From NCBI GenBank assembly GCA_965223305.1, contig CBDCWT010000084.1, positions 124,001-188,000 on the forward strand: DNA of 64,000 bases. Direction: 5' to 3'. Shown here piece after piece: positions 60,296 to 64,000 of the stretch (within the stretch, counting starts at the first letter, position 1; each line of letters begins with the position of its first letter). This DNA comes from CBDCWT01 sp965223305 (lineage in GTDB: Bacteria > Planctomycetota > Planctomycetia > Pirellulales > Pirellulaceae). Below the pieces are notes generated by a model that saw only the letters and a list, made by a program, of their open reading frames with translations, was not told the DNA's origin and ran no database searches. The translations under genes were made by a program, and so were the position numbers.

Positions 60296-60357
60296 TAGCC
60301 GAACTCGCCAGAGTTTGGTGGACTGCCGATTCGTCCAAATTCTGGCGAATTTGGCTA
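60296..60357. repeat. 62-bp imperfect palindrome, full copy
   Basis: TAGCCGAACTCGCCAGAGT left arm and CTGGCGAATTTGGCTA right arm. It lies 17 bp upstream of the mtaB start codon, between mtaB and the end of clpS, so it would be transcribed in the mtaB 5' leader if the two are co-transcribed. Confidence 0.85.
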
Positions 60358-60405
60358 CGATCGGATAGCGGCGGAATATCGGCAGCTTATCGTCTTCGCA
60401 TCACT

Positions 60406-60753
60406 TTACTCGGGCGAGACCGCTTCTATTGTAGCGGACATCGAGCCCTCGCACCGGGCGATCAAGATGTCACGACCAAATGCGAGAATCTGGTCGCGTT
60501 TTAGCTCGGCGTGCTCTCTGGTCGTGGTCAGGCAAACCGCACGTCCGGCAGTATCCACCTCCACGGCGATCTGCATGCCTTTCTCGATCGGGTGGCCAAA
60601 CAGCTGCTGCATCATGCGGATGACGTACTCGTAGGAATGATCATCGTCATCCCAGAGGATCACGCTAAAGCGAGGTTGGCGGCGAGGTTTCGAATGCGCC
60701 GCAGACCGCTGCTCGGTCACCGGCTGCTCAGCTACCAAGGTCTTCGATGTCAT
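60406..60753 (-). CDS. clpS: ATP-dependent Clp protease adaptor ClpS
   Basis: 115 residues from ATG 60753; the frame extends upstream to 61503 but only across the opposite-strand peptidase gene. Core: FSVILWDDDDHSYEYVIRMMQQLFGHPIEKGMQIAVEVDTAGRAVCLTTTREHAELKRDQI. The Asp run after LW corresponds to the N-degron amino-group contacts (NDD in E. coli), and the Met/His-rich helix to the pocket. ClpS delivers N-degron substrates to ClpAP/ClpCP. The Asn of NDD is Asp here, a common variant. The N-terminal extension of ~30 residues is flexible, as usual. Confidence 0.93.
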   Translation of the reverse strand: MTSKTLVAEQPVTEQRSAAHSKPRRQPRFSVILWDDDDHSYEYVIRMMQQLFGHPIEKGMQIAVEVDTAGRAVCLTTTREHAELKRDQILAFGRDILIARCEGSMSATIEAVSPE

Positions 60754-60957
60754 GGATCCTAGCTTCCATTTGAAATGGATGCCCTGGTCGTCCGATTCCT
60801 TCTTCGTACGGCCCAACGGATTGTCTCTTCGACAACAGACTGTGCGCTGATGCGATCCGTGCAGCCCAGCAAGGCTGGAGGGAACAACAAGCGGGAATAG
60901 TCCGAATTGGGCCCGCCTATTATATTGTACCGCTGGCCTTTTCCGAAAGGACGAATC

Positions 60958-62337
60958 ATGCCAGGTTTTGCGGACTATTTGGAAACACACCGAGAGGCGC
61001 TTGAAGCTGATCTGTGCGAGCTTTTGCGGATCCCAAGTGTCAGTGCTGACAGTACGCATCGCCAAGACGTGCAACGTGCAGCGGACTGGTTGACCGACAA
61101 GTTCAACTCGCTGGGTCTGGCCACGGAGCAGCTGGAGACATCGGGAAATCCGGTCGTTTATGCCGAGTCGACGGCCGTCCCTGACCGACCAACCGTGTTG
61201 GTCTATGGTCACTATGATGTGCAACCCCCCGACCCGCTTGAGGAGTGGATTTCCCCGCCTTTCACGCCCACGCGGCGGGATGGGAACATCTACGCACGCG
61301 GTGCTACCGACGACAAGGGTCAGATGTTGACCCATGTCCTCTCGGCGCAGGCCTGGCTGCAAGCCGAACAGCAACTGCCGATCCAGCTCAAGTTCTTGAT
61401 CGAAGGCGAAGAAGAGGTCGGCAGCCACGGGCTCAGCGAAATACTGGAGCCCCAGCGAGAGCGGCTGGCCTGTGATGCGGTCGTGATCAGCGACACGAGT
61501 CAATTCAGCCGCGGTCAGCCGGCAATCACCTATGGATTACGTGGCATTGCTTATTTCGAGCTGCAGATGACGGGTCCCAAACAGGATCTCCATTCAGGGT
61601 CATTTGGGGGAGCTGTCGCAAACCCACTTAACGCCTTGACGTCGGTGATGTCGGCGCTAATTGACGACCAAGGACGCATTCAAATCCCCCGTTTTTACGA
61701 CGCTGTCCTGCCGCTCACCGACCGCGAGCGTGCGCAATTTGCAGCGCTTCCCTTTCGCGAATCTGCCTTCAAGTCACAGCTTGGCGTGGAGGCCCTTTCC
61801 GGGGAGGCCGGATTTTCTACGCTCGAGCGCCGCTGGGCGCGACCGACGTTCGACATTCACGGCCTCACCGGCGGCTATCAAGGCGAAGGCGGCAAAACCG
61901 TGTTGCCGGCTCGTGCCGCCGCCAAGTTCAGCTTTCGGCTGGTGCCCGACCAGGAGCCGGCAGCGGTTGCTGAAAGCCTGCGAGCTTTCCTCGAGTCGAT
62001 TTGTCCCGTTGGTGTGCGCATGGAGTTGATTGATTTACATGGTGCCCCCGGATTTGTCGTGCCTCTGGACAGTCCTCACGTGACGGCCGCCGCGCGGGCC
62101 ATTGAGCTGGGTTTCGGCAGGCCGCCGGTCTTTATCCGCGAGGGTGGCTCGATTCCGATTGCTGCTGAACTGTCCCGCCAGCTTGACGCAGACACCCTGC
62201 TGCTCGGATGGGGGTTGGACGATGATAACACCCACAGCCCCAACGAGAAATTCTGCCTGGCCGACTTTCACCGCGGCATCAAGTCAAGTGCCTATCTGTG
62301 GTCGGAACTTGCCAAGATTGACCTCAGCCGCCAGTGA
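60958..62337 (+). CDS. M20 family metallopeptidase (dipeptidase)
   Basis: 459 residues from ATG 60958 with AAAGGA upstream. Di-zinc ligands: VLVYGHYDVQPPDP (His), YARGATDDKGQM (bridging Asp), KFLIEGEEEVGSHGL (catalytic Glu and metal Glu), VISDTSQF (Asp), and a C-terminal LGWGLDDDNTHSPNEKF (His). The lid domain in the middle has TYGLRGIAYFELQMTGPKQDLHSGSFGGAV. It belongs to the group of dipeptidases and carnosinase-like peptidases (about 450 residues). It is cytoplasmic. It is divergent from clpS; serS follows 38 bp downstream. Confidence 0.93.
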   Translation: MPGFADYLETHREALEADLCELLRIPSVSADSTHRQDVQRAADWLTDKFNSLGLATEQLETSGNPVVYAESTAVPDRPTVLVYGHYDVQPPDPLEEWISPPFTPTRRDGNIYARGATDDKGQMLTHVLSAQAWLQAEQQLPIQLKFLIEGEEEVGSHGLSEILEPQRERLACDAVVISDTSQFSRGQPAITYGLRGIAYFELQMTGPKQDLHSGSFGGAVANPLNALTSVMSALIDDQGRIQIPRFYDAVLPLTDRERAQFAALPFRESAFKSQLGVEALSGEAGFSTLERRWARPTFDIHGLTGGYQGEGGKTVLPARAAAKFSFRLVPDQEPAAVAESLRAFLESICPVGVRMELIDLHGAPGFVVPLDSPHVTAAARAIELGFGRPPVFIREGGSIPIAAELSRQLDADTLLLGWGLDDDNTHSPNEKFCLADFHRGIKSSAYLWSELAKIDLSRQ

Positions 62338-62375
62338 TCAGCGGCACTTCAAACTCTTAACCGGAATCGGCTCCT

Positions 62376-63659
62376 ATGTTGGATCGTAAGTTCATCGTCG
62401 AGTACCGCGACCTGGTCGCAGAAAACTGCGCCAACCGCGGCGTCCAGGTCGAAGTGGCCAAGCTGGTTGAGCTGGAGACCGTTCGTCGAGCGAAATTGCA
62501 GGAAGTTCAACGATGGAACCAGCAGGCCAACGAGGTCTCGAAGTCGATTGGCAAAGCGAAAGACGACGCCGAGAGAGAAGCTCGCAAGGCAGAGGGCCGA
62601 CAGCTTCGCGCGAAAAAAGACGATGCTCAAGGCGAACATGACCGCCTCGAAGCTGAGATTCTGGAAATCCAATCGTCGATTCCGAACATGTCTCATCCCA
62701 AGGCGCCCATCGGCCAAGACGACAAAGCGAATTTAGAGATCAAACGCGGCCGCTCGACGCCCCGTTCTTTCGAGTTCGAGCCACGGGATCATGTCGAGCT
62801 TGGTGAGCTGCAAGACCTGATCGACTTGGAAGGCGGCGCTCGTACGACGGGGCACGGATTCTACTTCTTCCGCAACGAAGCCGTTCTCCTGGAACTCGCG
62901 CTCCAGCAGTTCGCAATCGGGCGATTGATCGAAGAGGGTTTTACGCCGACCATCACTCCTGACCTGGCCAAGGACGAGATTTTGGAAGGCATTGGGTTTA
63001 TTCCGCGCGGCCCGGAAACCCAGGTCTACAGCATTGAGGGCAGCGAGCTCAGTCTGGTGGGCACCTCGGAAATCACGTTGGGCGGGCTGTACTCGGGACA
63101 AACGCTTGATGCCGATCAACTACCGCTGAGAATCTGTGGGATCAGTCACTGCTTTCGGACCGAAGCTGGTGCGCACGGCAGGGCCACGCGGGGGGTTTAT
63201 CGGGTACACCAGTTCACAAAAGTGGAGATGTTTGTCTATACCCTCCCCGAGCAGAGTGACGAAATGCACGACGACCTATGCGGGATCGAGTGCCAGCTGT
63301 TCGACGAGCTGGGTATCCCGTACCGCGTCGTCGACACAGCAACTGGGGACCTAGGTGGGCCCGCCTATCGAAAGTTCGACCTTGAAGCCTGGATGCCCGG
63401 CCGGGGCGAACGAGGGGAGTGGGGTGAGGTCACGAGCACTTCCAATTGCACCGACTATCAAGCGCGGCGGCTGAACGTGCGTTTCAAACGGAAAGGCGAG
63501 AAAGGTACGCAGGTTGCCCACACTCTCAACGGGACAGCGATCGCGGTCAGTCGGGCGATCATCGCCATTTTGGAGAATTATCAGCAGGCGGACGGGTCGA
63601 TCGTCGTCCCGGAGGTCCTGCGGCCTTGGGTCGGCAAGGAGTTGATAAAGCGATCTTAG
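62376..63659 (+). CDS. serS: Seryl-tRNA synthetase
   Basis: 427 residues. The N-terminal long coiled coil (residues ~30-105, KLQEVQRWNQQANEVSKSIGKAK...) binds the long variable arm of tRNA-Ser. The class II catalytic core has TPTITPDLAKDEILEGIGFIP, GTSEITLGGLYSG, FRTEAGAHGRATRGVYRVHQFTKVEMF (motif 2), GEVTSTSNCTDYQARRLN, and LNGTAIAVSRAIIAILENYQ (motif 3). The size is typical. Sec-tRNA charging would also begin with this enzyme, of interest given the TGA-containing OsmC gene, but serS is a universal gene and gives no specific support. Confidence 0.97.
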   Translation: MLDRKFIVEYRDLVAENCANRGVQVEVAKLVELETVRRAKLQEVQRWNQQANEVSKSIGKAKDDAEREARKAEGRQLRAKKDDAQGEHDRLEAEILEIQSSIPNMSHPKAPIGQDDKANLEIKRGRSTPRSFEFEPRDHVELGELQDLIDLEGGARTTGHGFYFFRNEAVLLELALQQFAIGRLIEEGFTPTITPDLAKDEILEGIGFIPRGPETQVYSIEGSELSLVGTSEITLGGLYSGQTLDADQLPLRICGISHCFRTEAGAHGRATRGVYRVHQFTKVEMFVYTLPEQSDEMHDDLCGIECQLFDELGIPYRVVDTATGDLGGPAYRKFDLEAWMPGRGERGEWGEVTSTSNCTDYQARRLNVRFKRKGEKGTQVAHTLNGTAIAVSRAIIAILENYQQADGSIVVPEVLRPWVGKELIKRS

Positions 63660-63704
63660 CGGATGGCTTCTCGCCTTGGGGGTAACTTGATGCGTCATTT
63701 CGTT

Positions 63705-63865
63705 TTCTTCACTCTCCCCTCGGGGAGAGTCGGCCCAAAGGGCCGGAGAGGGGGAACCGTGGGCTAACGCCCAGCGGCTGATTTGCAACGTAGCCGAACT
63801 CATCAGAGTTTGGCGGACTGCAAACCGTGTAACCGCTCGGGAGGGCGAGGCTCCTGCCGAGCCGT
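63705..63865. repeat. Composite repeat block at right end
   Basis: CTCTCCCCTCGGGGAGAGTC with GGCCCAAAGGGCCGG (63712-63748), AACCGTGGGCTAACGCCCAG (63754), a left half of the 62-bp palindrome (63791) and GGGAGGGCGAGGCTCCTGCC (63839). The order is the same as in other blocks. Confidence 0.8.
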
Positions 63866-63952
63866 TTTTCCGCGTAACTGCATAAAGCGCAAGAGCTGCA
63901 GGACCGCCTTAGGCAAAGCGTGCTCAGGGGATGCGTTTCGGCGCAGACGTTC

Positions 63953-64000
63953 ATGTCGCATGAGGAATTGCTCTCGCTAGTTGGTGCCGGCTGGACTACG
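63953..64000 (+). CDS. Possible gene start running off the right edge
   Basis: An open frame of 16 codons (MSHEELLSLVGAGWTT) begins at ATG 63953 and reaches the edge. There is no clear ribosome binding site. The gap before it shows only repeats. Listed only as a possibility. Confidence 0.2.
   Translation, partial: MSHEELLSLVGAGWTT

Noticed and set aside
60754..61503. Long upstream extension of the clpS frame
   Set aside because: Runs antisense through the M20 peptidase gene; homology to ClpS begins only after 60753.

Overview
The window looks like a chromosomal piece of a planctomycete, most likely of the Pirellulaceae or a close relative. This is inferred from gene content, not from a marker gene. 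Typical signs are a DUF1559 type-IV-pilin-like protein, two sulfatases, an ECF sigma factor directly followed by a Ser/Thr kinase with TPRs, a second sensor kinase, a giant cadherin-repeat protein and a dockerin/metalloprotease protein that share an N-terminal LE-x-R-x-LLAG motif, a Tat-exported Gfo/Idh/MocA oxidoreductase, and intergenic spaces filled with short palindromic repeats.

Layout. 1-3877 (-): start of a giant cadherin-like surface protein running off the left edge. 5.0-7.8 kb: ankyrin protein, DUF1559 protein and HEAT-repeat lipoprotein. 7.9-14.8 kb: a compact cluster of two GT4 glycosyltransferases, an ABC exporter and two APH-like kinases with overlapping or nearly touching genes; a related COG4671-type glycosyltransferase lies at 23.6 kb. 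16-19.8 kb: ECF sigma plus Ser/Thr kinase. 20.2-23.1 kb: secreted dockerin/matrixin-like protein. 25.2-31.2 kb: PEP carboxylase, Gfo/Idh oxidoreductase, sulfatase. 31.7-39.5 kb: sensor kinase, nadC, ComEA-like HhH protein, uvrB, a second ECF sigma and its probable membrane regulator. 40-45 kb: small proteins, an OsmC-family gene with an in-frame TGA, and a membrane MutS-like ATPase. 46.1-49.9 kb: dnaG-rpoD with a consensus promoter and a strong terminator. 50-53.8 kb: zinc-ribbon protein, greA, M42 peptidase, tpx, BON protein. 53.8-63.7 kb: sulfatase, recQ, a secreted CxxxxCH protein, mtaB, clpS, an M20 peptidase and serS.

The most striking observation is at 41568-42038. An OsmC-family protein is interrupted by one in-frame TGA exactly where the family has its peroxidatic cysteine, the second catalytic Cys is intact 67 residues later, and a 6-bp GC hairpin with a UGGAC loop lies 25 nt after the TGA. 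This is what a bacterial selenoprotein gene looks like; no Sec machinery gene is visible in the window.

The second theme is repeats. At least nine families of short palindromic or interspersed repeats occupy nearly every gap above 200 bp. They include a 180-bp whole-element hairpin with TA-flanked ends (three copies, both orientations), a 62-bp imperfect palindrome (about eleven full or half copies), a 152-bp palindrome, a roughly 120-bp palindrome found directly after two stop codons, and composite cassettes bounded by inverted GTGCAGCTTTT. Some repeats supply the last codons of neighbouring genes, and one appears to have cut a translationally coupled gene short. No tRNA, rRNA, CRISPR array or transposase gene was recognised.
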